Assembly: GCF_016595675.1 (NCBI RefSeq)
Contig: NZ_JAENJH010000014.1
Span: 1-64,000, forward strand
Direction of reading: 5' to 3'
Source: Prauserella cavernicola
GTDB lineage: Bacteria > Actinomycetota > Actinomycetes > Mycobacteriales > Pseudonocardiaceae
Length of the DNA: 64,000 bases
A program made the position numbers and the translations under genes. Shown here piece after piece: positions 1 through 7,598 of the stretch. The notes below the pieces were generated by a model that was not told the DNA's origin, did not search any database, and saw only the letters and a program-made list of their open reading frames with translations. The stretch's first letter is position 1. Each line of letters opens with the position of its first letter.

Positions 1-304
1 GAGCGGCCTGCACCAGTCCTTCCGGCAGCTCCGACACATGCCGGCCGAGCTCGACGAGCAGCGCGGCGGCGCCGCTCGCGTGCAGCGACGCGACGTAGGC
101 GCGAAAATCGGTGTCCGGTTCGGCCAGCACCACTCCGATCGAGAGCACGAGCTCACCACCGCTGAGCGTGCCCGCGACGTCGGCCAGCTCGCTCACGTGC
201 ACCCACCGGACCTCGCCATCGAGCGCGTCCGATCCCGCCCGCACCCGGGGCCTGCCCCGCGATACCTCGGGGAGCTCCAGGACCTCCCGCACCGTCAGCC
301 GCAC
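1..304 (-). CDS. PucR-family transcriptional regulator, N-terminal part (truncated by window edge)
   Basis: Reading the minus strand from a GTG at 304 gives about 101 codons that run off the window. An in-frame TAG lies 9 bases upstream of this GTG, so the start is well bounded. The protein begins VRLTVREVLELPEV and contains LSGGELVLSIG, the same segment that reads LRGGELVLVTG in the complete PucR protein at 40678-41838. This is the PucR/PurC-type N-terminal sensory domain; the C-terminal helix-turn-helix lies outside the window. PucR proteins usually control purine or other nitrogen-source catabolism. It is divergent from the FadR-like gene at 413. Its target cannot be told from here. Confidence 0.7.
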   Translation of the reverse strand, partial: MRLTVREVLELPEVSRGRPRVRAGSDALDGEVRWVHVSELADVAGTLSGGELVLSIGVVLAEPDTDFRAYVASLHASGAAALLVELGRHVSELPEGLVQAA

Positions 305-412
305 GATCTCAGCCTATGACCGCGTGGTGACTGGCGGGAATCCGTAGTCCCGAGCGGCAGGTATCGTGCGAAGGACGATCCGCCGCAACGGGCGACGGAC
401 GAGGGGAGCCAG

Positions 413-1186
413 GTGTCAGAGGCGGGATCCACCCCGAACGAACGAGTGTTTCAGCGCGTCGTCGACTACGTGCAGAACGCCGTCGCGAGTGGCGAGCTGC
501 GGCCGGGTGACCGCCTTCCGAGCGAACGCGAGCTGGTGGAGAAGTTCTCGATCGGGCGCACCTCCGTGCGCGAGGCGCTCCGTGTCCTCGAGAACATGGA
601 ACTCGTCCGCTCTCAGCCACGAGACCACCGCGGTCCGCTCATCTTGCCTGTCTCCGTCGGTCCGGTGCGCCGGGGCATCTCGATGCTGGCCGCGGCGAAG
701 GTCTTCTCCCTCGCGGAGCTCGTCCAGTTCCGCATGATCGCCGACGCCTCAGCCAACCTGCTCGCGGCCAGTCGCCGCACCCCGGAGCAGATCGTCGCGC
801 TCGAGCGCAACATGGCGCGGATGCGGCAGGCCATGCCGCGCGGTTACGAGGCGTTCGGCCGGGCCGACATGGAGTTCCACGAGCTCATCGCCGACATCGG
901 CGGCAACCAGCTGGTCCAGCTGTACGGCGGCGTCACCCGCGAGGCGATCGTGTCGCTGATCCAGGCGGCGGTGCGCGACGCCTCCGACCAGACCGCCCAC
1001 ATGCTGCAGACCATCCAGCACCATCGCGCGGTGTTCGACGCCATCTGCGATCAAGACGGGCCGCGGGCTTCCCGGTTGGCCCGCGAGACCCTCTACGCCT
1101 ACTACGCCGACCATGTCGACGCCGAGGACCGGGAGATCATGGCCGAACTCGTCCGGGAATGCGGAGGACGGCTCCCCTCCGCCTAG
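413..1186 (+). CDS. FadR-type GntR family transcriptional regulator (FCD domain)
   Basis: A 257-residue DNA-binding repressor or activator. The first ~75 residues form a GntR winged helix with the signature GDRLPSERELVEKF followed by RTSVREALRVLE. Residues ~90-230 form an all-helical FCD ligand domain with EFHELIADIGGN and QHHRAVFDAI, which carry the family's metal/ligand histidines. The start is GTG at 413, preceded by GAGGGGAG at 401-408. It faces the CitE-like gene that ends the minus-strand acyl-CoA operon, so it is a likely regulator of that operon. The effector (an organic acid or acyl-CoA in this family) is unknown. Confidence 0.9.
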   Translation: MSEAGSTPNERVFQRVVDYVQNAVASGELRPGDRLPSERELVEKFSIGRTSVREALRVLENMELVRSQPRDHRGPLILPVSVGPVRRGISMLAAAKVFSLAELVQFRMIADASANLLAASRRTPEQIVALERNMARMRQAMPRGYEAFGRADMEFHELIADIGGNQLVQLYGGVTREAIVSLIQAAVRDASDQTAHMLQTIQHHRAVFDAICDQDGPRASRLARETLYAYYADHVDAEDREIMAELVRECGGRLPSA

Positions 1187-1193
1187 TCCGCGG

Positions 1194-1226
1194 CTCCGCG
1201 TTCCCGCGCACCGCGGGAACGCGGAG
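1194..1226. terminator. Strong GC hairpin between convergent genes
   Basis: Two perfect 15-base arms (CTCCGCGTTCCCGCG and its complement) enclose a 3-base loop. The hairpin sits 8 bases after the FadR-like stop and before the stop of the convergent CitE-like gene. There is no clear U-tract on either side, so it is probably a bidirectional intrinsic or stalling hairpin of the kind common in actinomycetes. Confidence 0.75.
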
Positions 1227-1283
1227 AGCTGACGATCAGCCACCTCGGGCCCGGCGATCGGCATCGTTGCCGCCGCACCGCAC

Positions 1284-2204
1284 TCAGCTCGCGGTGTTCT
1301 CCAGCAACCGCGCCATCGTCGAGACGGTCTCGGCGTGGCGCAGGTGGGCGGCATCGACGAGCATGCCGTCCACGCTGGTGGCTCCCTTGCCTGCCGCCTC
1401 CGCCTCGCGATACGCGGCGACGACCCGTCGCGCGTGCTCGATCTCCGCTGTCGTGGGCGCGAAAGCGGTGTTCGCCAGCTCGACCTGGCTCGGGTGGATC
1501 GCCCACTTCCCGACGTAGCCCATGGCCGCCGCCCGCTCGCACGCGACGCGGTAGGCGTCCGGATCACGGAAGTTCGGGAACGGGGCGTCGATCGCGGCGA
1601 TCCCCGCCGAGCGCGCGGCGACGATGACCCGGGCACGGGCGTAGTGCCACATGTCCCCCGGGTAGTCGACGACCGGGTCGAAGTTGGTGTTCACCCGGGC
1701 TCCCTGGGAGGCCGAGAAGTCCCCCGCCCCGAAGATGACGGCCTCGAGGCGGTCGGACGACCGGACGATCTCCCCGACGTTCTCGAGTCCCTCGGTCTCC
1801 TCGATCAGCACCTCCAGCGCGATCCGCTTCCGCAGACCGAGGGTGTCCTCGAGCTGGGTGAGCAGAGTGTCGACCCACCAGACATCGCGGGCACGGCGCA
1901 CCTTGGGGACGATGATCACGTCGAGAGCCTCACGGGCGCGGGTCACCGTCTCGATGACGTCGCCGTAGGCCCAGCGGGTGTCGATCGCGTTCATTCTGAT
2001 GGCGCGCAGGGTGCGGCCCCAGTCGAGGTCGCGCAGCGCGTCGGCGGCCTTGCCCCGGGCACTTTCGCGCTCCGCGGGCGCGCAGGCGTCCTCCAGGTCG
2101 AGGAAGACCAGGTCGGCGTCCGAGGCCGCGGCCTTGGCGAACATCCCGTCGTTCGACGCGGGGGTGGCCAGCTCCGAACGGCGAGGCCTGGGCGTGGATG
2201 CCAT
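1284..2204 (-). CDS. HpcH/HpaI aldolase / CitE-family acyl-CoA lyase
   Basis: A 306-residue TIM-barrel lyase of the citrate lyase beta / malyl-CoA lyase family. Visible family motifs are LVFLDLEDACAP near residue 35 (acidic Mg2+ site), an Arg in RAIRMNAID, IIVPKVR, and LEVLIEETEG, whose Glu helps bind metal. These enzymes cleave 3-hydroxyacyl-CoA thioesters such as malyl-CoA, beta-methylmalyl-CoA or citramalyl-CoA to acetyl-CoA plus an oxo-acid. It is the last gene of a five-gene operon, starting 1 base after the CoA-transferase stop. That fits CoA activation followed by C-C cleavage. The exact thioester is unknown. Confidence 0.85.
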   Translation of the reverse strand: MASTPRPRRSELATPASNDGMFAKAAASDADLVFLDLEDACAPAERESARGKAADALRDLDWGRTLRAIRMNAIDTRWAYGDVIETVTRAREALDVIIVPKVRRARDVWWVDTLLTQLEDTLGLRKRIALEVLIEETEGLENVGEIVRSSDRLEAVIFGAGDFSASQGARVNTNFDPVVDYPGDMWHYARARVIVAARSAGIAAIDAPFPNFRDPDAYRVACERAAAMGYVGKWAIHPSQVELANTAFAPTTAEIEHARRVVAAYREAEAAGKGATSVDGMLVDAAHLRHAETVSTMARLLENTAS

Positions 2205-2205
2205 G

Positions 2206-3414
2206 TCAGATCACTCCTTCGGTCCGCAGCGACGTCAGATCCTCGGCGGTCAGGTCGAGCAGCTGACCCAGCACTTCATCGGTGTGCGCGCCCAGCTCTG
2301 GGCCGAGGTGGTCGACGCGGCCCGGGGTCGCGGAGAGCATCGGGACCGGCCCCTGCACGGTCATCTCCCCCAGTTCGGGGTCGGCCATCCGCCGGTAGAC
2401 GTTGCGGGCCCGCAGCTGCGGATCGGCCAGAAGCTGCTCCGCGTCGTAGACGGGTGCGGCCGCGACGCCGGCCTCTTCGAACACCGACATGGCGTCGTCG
2501 AGCGTGCGCTCGGCGACCCAGTCCGCGATCACCTTGTCGATCTCGGCGGCGTTGCGGAGTCGCTGCTGCGCCTCGGCGAACCGTGGGTCGGTGGTGAGGT
2601 CCTCCCGCCCCACGGCCCGCAGTGCGCGCATGGCGATGGACGGAGCGCTGCCCGACATCGCCAGCCAGCGGTCGTCCTTGGTGCGGTAGGTGTTGCGCGG
2701 AGCCGAGATGTCCCACCGGTTCCCGCTTCGGGCCGGGATCGTGCCGAGCTGGTCGTAGGTGAGGACGGGCTGCTCGAGCAGGCGCGCGAGCGGCTCGATG
2801 AGATTGACGTCGATGAGCTGGCCGGACCCGTCGTGGACGTCGCGGTGATACAGCGCGGCCAGCACGGCGTAGGTGGCGTTCAGCGCGGCCACCCCGTCGC
2901 CGAGCATGAACGACGGCAGCGTGGGCGGGCCGTCGGGCTGCCCCGTCATGTGCGCGAACCCGCTCATCGCCTCGCCGAGGGTGCCGAAACCGGGGCGGTC
3001 GGACTTGGGGCCCCCGGCACCGAAACCGGTGATGTGCACCATGACCAGTCGCTCGTTGGCAGCCGACAGCGACGCGTAGTCGATGCCCCAGCGCTCCATC
3101 GTGGACGGTCGCAGGTTCATGATCAGGACGTCGGCGCCCCCGGCGAGCTCGCGCAGGATGTCGCGACCGCGTTCGGTGCGCAGGTTCAGTGTGACCGACT
3201 TCTTGTTGCGCCCCAAGCTCTTCCACATGAGCCCGACGCCGTCCTTCTGCGTCCCCCATTGCCGGACGGCGTCACCGCCCTCCGGCTGCTCGATCTTGAT
3301 CACCTCGGCGCCGAGCTCGCCGAGCCAGGTCGCGACGAGTGGTCCGGCGGCCAGCGAGGCCGCGTCGATGACGCGTAGGCCGGCGAGCGAATGTGGTGTG
3401 GCGGATGGGGACAT
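2206..3414 (-). CDS. CaiB/BaiF family CoA-transferase (family III)
   Basis: About 402 residues. The start is set at the ATG at 3414 because AGGAG lies 7 bases upstream; in-frame ATGs at 3420 and 3429 have no spaced ribosome site. It opens with the family signature SLAGLRVIDAASLAAGPLVATWLGELGAEVIKIEQPEGGD (abridged here as GAEVIKIEQPEGGD). The presumed catalytic Asp is in MLGDGVAAL. Family III enzymes move CoA from succinyl-CoA or another donor to a carboxylic acid. With the downstream CitE-like lyase and the upstream aldehyde dehydrogenase it gives an acid-activation step. It starts 17 bases after the PanE-like stop, so it is cotranscribed. Confidence 0.88.
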   Translation of the reverse strand: MSPSATPHSLAGLRVIDAASLAAGPLVATWLGELGAEVIKIEQPEGGDAVRQWGTQKDGVGLMWKSLGRNKKSVTLNLRTERGRDILRELAGGADVLIMNLRPSTMERWGIDYASLSAANERLVMVHITGFGAGGPKSDRPGFGTLGEAMSGFAHMTGQPDGPPTLPSFMLGDGVAALNATYAVLAALYHRDVHDGSGQLIDVNLIEPLARLLEQPVLTYDQLGTIPARSGNRWDISAPRNTYRTKDDRWLAMSGSAPSIAMRALRAVGREDLTTDPRFAEAQQRLRNAAEIDKVIADWVAERTLDDAMSVFEEAGVAAAPVYDAEQLLADPQLRARNVYRRMADPELGEMTVQGPVPMLSATPGRVDHLGPELGAHTDEVLGQLLDLTAEDLTSLRTEGVI

Positions 3415-3431
3415 GGTCATGCTCCTCATGG

Positions 3432-4364
3432 TCAGGCCGATCTCGGCAGGCGGGCGTCCAGGCGGCGGACCAGCGCCGCGACGACCTCGTTGTAGGGAGC
3501 CCGGAGCCCGGCGCGCTCAGCCTGCTCGGGAACCGCGCCGTTGATGACGTCGATCTCCGTGGGTCGGCCGGCCAGGACGTCGAGCAGCATGGACGGGCGG
3601 GCGTCGGGAATGGCCGAACCGAAGGTCCGCACGTATTCGACGGGATCGTCCATCGTCAGCCCGATTCCCTGGGCGCGGGCGGCGTTCCACGCCTCGGTGG
3701 CACAACCGGAGGCGATCTTCCAGGCCTGCTCGTCGGCGATCACCTCGCCGATCGTCAGCCCGGTGACGGCGCAGGTGCCGGAGAAGCACACATTGCAGAT
3801 GAACTTCTCCCAGACCATCAGCTCGATGTCGTCGTAGGTCGACACCCGGAAGCCGGCGTCTGACCAGACCGACGCGATCCCGGCGAGCGTCGGGCTCACC
3901 GGGCCGTCCAGCTCGCCCATGTGCAGCATCTCCCAGCCCTCGTGCCGTACGTGGCCGGGTTCGGGGATGGACGCGCCGAACCCGCCGACGATTCCGACGG
4001 CCACGCCCGTGCGTCCGAGCACCCCGGCGATGCGCTCGGCGCTGCCGAGTCCGTTCTGAATGGTCAGCACGGTGGTGTTGTCACCGACGAGGTGCTTCGC
4101 CGAGGCCGCGGCCTCGACGACGTCGCGCGCCTTCGTGGCGATGACGACCAGTTCGCAGTCGCCGATGTCGGACACGTCGGTGGTCGCGTGCGGGTGGGCG
4201 ACACGGTCACCGCTGGCGCCCTCCACTCGGAGACCGTTACGGCGGATCGCCTCGATGTGCTCCGCCCAGGTGTCGACCGCCCAGACCTCGTTGCCGGCGT
4301 CGGCCAGCAGGCCGGCGTAGACCGAGCCCATCGCACCGGTGCCCAGGATCGCGATCTTGCTCAT
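3432..4364 (-). CDS. Ketopantoate reductase (PanE/ApbA) family oxidoreductase
   Basis: A 310-residue NADPH-dependent 2-oxo-acid reductase-like protein. The Rossmann motif is GTGAMGSVYAG near residue 8, followed by IQNGLG near 102. The C-terminal domain holds the family catalytic Lys (K187 in MVWEKFICN) and Asn191. The usual second Asn is Ser195 (CFSGTCAVTG). Ser and Glu motifs RPSMLLD and PTEIDVING are kept. In this catabolic operon it more likely handles a branched 2-oxo or 2-hydroxy acid than pantothenate synthesis. AGAGAGG precedes the ATG, 34 bases after the SDR stop. Confidence 0.85.
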   Translation of the reverse strand: MSKIAILGTGAMGSVYAGLLADAGNEVWAVDTWAEHIEAIRRNGLRVEGASGDRVAHPHATTDVSDIGDCELVVIATKARDVVEAAASAKHLVGDNTTVLTIQNGLGSAERIAGVLGRTGVAVGIVGGFGASIPEPGHVRHEGWEMLHMGELDGPVSPTLAGIASVWSDAGFRVSTYDDIELMVWEKFICNVCFSGTCAVTGLTIGEVIADEQAWKIASGCATEAWNAARAQGIGLTMDDPVEYVRTFGSAIPDARPSMLLDVLAGRPTEIDVINGAVPEQAERAGLRAPYNEVVAALVRRLDARLPRSA

Positions 4365-4398
4365 GCCTGTCCTCTCTCATCGTCAGGTGTGGGTCGGA

Positions 4399-5169
4399 TC
4401 AGGTCGGCGGGGTGAAGCGGCCGTCGACGGCGGTCCAGCCCCCGTCGACCGCGACGGTCGAGCCGGTGACGAAGCTGGCGGCCTCCGACGCGAGGAACAC
4501 GACGGCGCCGGTCAGCTCCGAGGGCTGGGACCAGCGGCCGAGCGCCCCCTTGGTGGCGTAGGCGTCGTACCACTCCTTGTTGGCCTTGATCTGGTTGGTC
4601 AGCGGGGTTTCCACCACGCCGGGCGCGACGGCGTTGACGCGGACACCGGCCTCGCCGAACTCCACGGCGGCGGTCTTGACCAGTTGGATCGCGCCGGCCT
4701 TGGTCGCCGCGTACACCGACTGGCCGGGCTCCACCACGAAACCGCGGACCGAGGAGAAGACGACGATGCTTCCCGAACCGCGCTCGACCATCGCGCGGCC
4801 GAAGGACTGCAGCACCGTGAACGTGGCCTTGAGGTTGAGGCCGGTGACGCGGTCGAACTCCTCCTCGGTGTAGTCGAGCATCCGCTTGCGGACGTTCGTC
4901 GCCGCGGTGAGGACCAGGATGTCCACGTCGCCGAGGCTGCGGGCCGCGTCGCGCACGGCGGCTCCGTCGGTCACGTCCAGGCTGACCGCCTCACCGGACA
5001 CGGCGGCCGCGGTCTGTTTGGCGACCTCGGGGTCCTTGTCGGCGCAGACGACGAACGCGCCGTGCGCGGCGAGAGCGAGCGCGACCTCACGGCCGATGCC
5101 GCCCGCCCCGATCAGGACGGCTCGCTTCCCGTCGAGCCGGAACAGGGTGCGGTAGGGGTTCTCGGTCAT
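4399..5169 (-). CDS. Short-chain dehydrogenase/reductase (SDR)
   Basis: 256 residues in the classical SDR fold. The cofactor loop is GAGGIGREVA at about 21-30, and VCADKD after beta-2 suggests NAD(H). The catalytic Ser is in VVFSSVRGF, and the Tyr/Lys pair is YAATK. The C-terminus FVTGSTVAVDGGW is typical. The start is ATG 5169 with GAGGA five bases upstream. A much longer upstream reading frame is not supported because it overlaps the aldehyde dehydrogenase. It probably oxidises a secondary or primary alcohol, or reduces a ketone, in the same pathway as its neighbours. Confidence 0.88.
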   Translation of the reverse strand: MTENPYRTLFRLDGKRAVLIGAGGIGREVALALAAHGAFVVCADKDPEVAKQTAAAVSGEAVSLDVTDGAAVRDAARSLGDVDILVLTAATNVRKRMLDYTEEEFDRVTGLNLKATFTVLQSFGRAMVERGSGSIVVFSSVRGFVVEPGQSVYAATKAGAIQLVKTAAVEFGEAGVRVNAVAPGVVETPLTNQIKANKEWYDAYATKGALGRWSQPSELTGAVVFLASEAASFVTGSTVAVDGGWTAVDGRFTPPT

Positions 5170-5177
5170 GTCGTTCC

Positions 5178-6641
5178 TCATTCCGGTCGGATGATGGCCA
5201 TCCGGGTGACAGTCAGTTCCTCGATCGCGAACCTGGGGCCCTCGCGGCCGATTCCCGAGTCCTTCACACCGCCGTAGGGCATGATGTCGGAGCGAAATCC
5301 GGGAACCTCGTTGATCACGACACCGCCCACCTCCAGGTCCTCGATCGCGGCGAAGGCGGTCGCCAGTGAGCGCGTGAACACGCTCGCGTGCAGTCCGTAC
5401 CGCGAGCGGTTCACCGCGTCGAGGGCACTGCGGAGATCGGGAGCGGAGCGGATCGCGACGACCGGCGCGAAGATCTCCTCGCACCACGCGTTCGCGTCCT
5501 CAGGCACGTCGAGCAGGATCGTCGGCTCGATCGTGCGGTCGACGACCCTGCCGCCGTGCAGGACCTTGGCACCGCCGGACTCGGCCTCGGCCACCCACCG
5601 GAGCACCCGCTCGGTCGCGGCACCGTTGATCAACGGCGCGACCCGGGTGCCGGGATCGCGCGGATCGCCGACCGTGAGCTCCCCTATCCGGCCGCTCAGC
5701 CTGGCCACGAACTCGTCGAGGACGGGCGCGCACACGATGACGCGCTGTACCGCGATGCAGGCCTGGCCGTTGAAGTAGAAGCCGCCTCGCAGCACGGCAT
5801 CCGCCGCCTTGTCGAGATCGGCGTCCACGTCGACCACCAGTGCGGCATTGGAACCGAGCTCCAGCAGCACCTTGCGGGGCGCCGCGTCCCTGGCGATGGC
5901 GTGGCCGACCCCTGCCGACCCGGTGAACGAGACCGCGCCGATCCGAGGGTCGGTGGTCAGGCGGGCACCGACCTCGGGGGCTCCGGTGACGACCTGCACC
6001 ATCTCGCTCGGCGCCCCGTGCCGTACCGCGGCGCGGCGCACGATGTCGGCGAGCCACAGGGTGCTCAACGGCGTTGCGGGGGCGGGCTTGCAGATCACGG
6101 GGCAGCCCGCCGCGATCGCGGGCGCGATCTTGTGGCTGGCGAGCAGCAGCGGGGCGTTGAACCCGGCGATGCCGATCACCAGGCCGATCGGCTTGCGCTG
6201 CCAGAAGCCGATCATGCCCGCTCCGGCCTCCTGGAGGTCCAGTGGCACGGTCTCGCCGTGCAGGTGCGCCACCTCCTCGGCTGTCGCCGACCAGGTGAAC
6301 ACGGTTCGCGCGAACTCGACGGCGCAGTCCGCCCTGGTCTTGCCGGTCTCACCGACCAGCAGGTCGACCATCTCGTCGCGGTGGGCGGCCAGCTCCGCCT
6401 CGACGTCGAGCAGGACGGCCCGGCGAACCGCAGAGCTCAGCTTCCCGGCCGGCCTGACCGCGGCGAGCCCGGCCTCCACGGCCGCTTCCGCATGGACGGT
6501 GGTGCCGACTGGCCCCGCGCCCACGACGGTGCCGTCGTAGGGGAACACCACCGGCTCGGTCTCGACGTCGGTCACCCAGCCGGGACCGATCGGCAGCCCG
6601 GCGGGCAGGCCGGGCGGTACGAGACTCGTTCTCGAGCTCAT
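5178..6641 (-). CDS. NAD(P)-dependent aldehyde dehydrogenase
   Basis: 487 residues, of the vanillin/benzaldehyde/salicylaldehyde dehydrogenase-like type. Visible motifs are GETGKTRADCAVEF, FTGSAGVGHAIA (NAD binding), the general-base Glu in LLELGSNAALVV, and the catalytic Cys295 in NGQACIAVQ. The ATG at 6641 is chosen over an in-frame TTG one codon earlier because GGAGG lies seven bases before it. It is the first gene of the operon running down to 1284, and it oxidises an aldehyde to the acid that the CoA-transferase could then activate. A TGGT-N3-ACCA operator candidate lies about 55 bases upstream. Confidence 0.9.
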   Translation of the reverse strand: MSSRTSLVPPGLPAGLPIGPGWVTDVETEPVVFPYDGTVVGAGPVGTTVHAEAAVEAGLAAVRPAGKLSSAVRRAVLLDVEAELAAHRDEMVDLLVGETGKTRADCAVEFARTVFTWSATAEEVAHLHGETVPLDLQEAGAGMIGFWQRKPIGLVIGIAGFNAPLLLASHKIAPAIAAGCPVICKPAPATPLSTLWLADIVRRAAVRHGAPSEMVQVVTGAPEVGARLTTDPRIGAVSFTGSAGVGHAIARDAAPRKVLLELGSNAALVVDVDADLDKAADAVLRGGFYFNGQACIAVQRVIVCAPVLDEFVARLSGRIGELTVGDPRDPGTRVAPLINGAATERVLRWVAEAESGGAKVLHGGRVVDRTIEPTILLDVPEDANAWCEEIFAPVVAIRSAPDLRSALDAVNRSRYGLHASVFTRSLATAFAAIEDLEVGGVVINEVPGFRSDIMPYGGVKDSGIGREGPRFAIEELTVTRMAIIRPE

Positions 6642-6695
6642 CAACTTTCCTCCGGACGGTATCGTCGCGAGTGCTGGTGGTCATGATCGGCGCTT

Positions 6696-6708
6696 CTGGT
6701 CGGACCAG
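6696..6708. promoter_or_regulatory. Candidate FadR/GntR operator upstream of the aldehyde dehydrogenase operon
   Basis: CTGGTCGGACCAG is a palindrome in 12 of 13 positions, with a central G. It matches the TGGT-N3-ACCA core bound by FadR/PdhR/LldR-type GntR proteins. Related boxes occur at 12530-12540 and 20505-20517. Binding is inferred. Confidence 0.6.
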
Positions 6709-6857
6709 CTTCCGCGACACTAGAGTGCACATTCCCGCGCGAGCTGGTCAAGCCACGATTGTTGTGAACTTGCCCTAGCAGGAATTATTCTGGATGGGAC
6801 GCAAGCACGACGTGGCATCGACCTGGCGCCAGCGCGGCCACCGACCCAGTTGAATCG

Positions 6858-6868
6858 ACTGTATCCAA
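6858..6868. promoter_or_regulatory. Candidate FCD-regulator operator, copy 1
   Basis: ACTGTATCCAA lies 16 bases upstream of the GntR start at 6884. The exact reverse complement, TTGGATACAGT, occurs at 12715-12725 in another intergenic region. The core resembles the TTGTATACAA sites of FCD regulators, so autoregulation is plausible. Confidence 0.5.
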
Positions 6869-6883
6869 AGATGAAGGCGGGCG

Positions 6884-7570
6884 ATGTCCTCCGAACGCAC
6901 ACAGGCCTCACCGGCGACGAGCGTGCCCCTCGTCGAGGAGCTCGCCGCGGTCATCCGGGAGCGCATCTACACCCAGCGCTACGCGACCGGCTCCTGGCTG
7001 CGGCAGGAGCAGCTCTCGGCCGAGCTCGGCGTCAGCCGGACCCCGCTGCGAGAGGCTCTGCGCATCCTCGACCGCGAAGGGCTGATCCAGGTACACCCGA
7101 GCCAGGGCGCGCGGGTGATCACCGGCGACCTCCCGACCCTGCTCAAGGCCTATGAGCTGCGGGCCGTGATCGACGGTTTGGCCGCCAGGCTCGTGGCCGA
7201 GCGCAACGACCCCGCCAGTGGCCGCCTGCTCGGCCGCGCCATCGAGGCCCAGCTCGGCACTCTCGATCCGTGGGAGCCGCGGGAGTACACACAGTCTAAT
7301 GTGGACTTTCACGAACACGTGCTGCACTTGTCCGAGAACGAGTTCCTCGTCAAACAGAGCGCGATCATACGGCTCACCGCTCAGGTTTTCGCACCGGTCG
7401 CACTGGTCGGCCCCGACGCCGCCCGGCGGGCCATCGGTGAGCACCGCGCCGTGGTCGACGCGATCGACGCCGGCGACGGCCCCGCCGCCGAGCGGCTCGC
7501 CAGGGCCCACATCGAGGCGACGATCACCCAGCTGCGCAGCCGCGAGGACGCGGCTCCGCCCGCTGAGTGA
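6884..7570 (+). CDS. GntR family transcriptional regulator (FCD domain)
   Basis: 228 residues. The winged helix spans ~15-80 with SWLRQEQLSAELGVSRTP and LREALRILDREG. The FCD domain (~95-215) retains a full set of likely metal ligands: NVDFHEHVLHLSEN, GEHRAVVDAI and ARAHIEATI. AAGGCGGG precedes the ATG at 6884. It is divergent from the aldehyde dehydrogenase operon and convergent with arylsulfatase 1, so either may be its target. The paired site at 6858/12715 points to control of itself and of the ABC-sulfatase promoter region. Confidence 0.9.
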   Translation: MSSERTQASPATSVPLVEELAAVIRERIYTQRYATGSWLRQEQLSAELGVSRTPLREALRILDREGLIQVHPSQGARVITGDLPTLLKAYELRAVIDGLAARLVAERNDPASGRLLGRAIEAQLGTLDPWEPREYTQSNVDFHEHVLHLSENEFLVKQSAIIRLTAQVFAPVALVGPDAARRAIGEHRAVVDAIDAGDGPAAERLARAHIEATITQLRSREDAAPPAE

Positions 7571-7598
7571 TCGCGAAGGACCGCAGCGCTCGTCCCCG

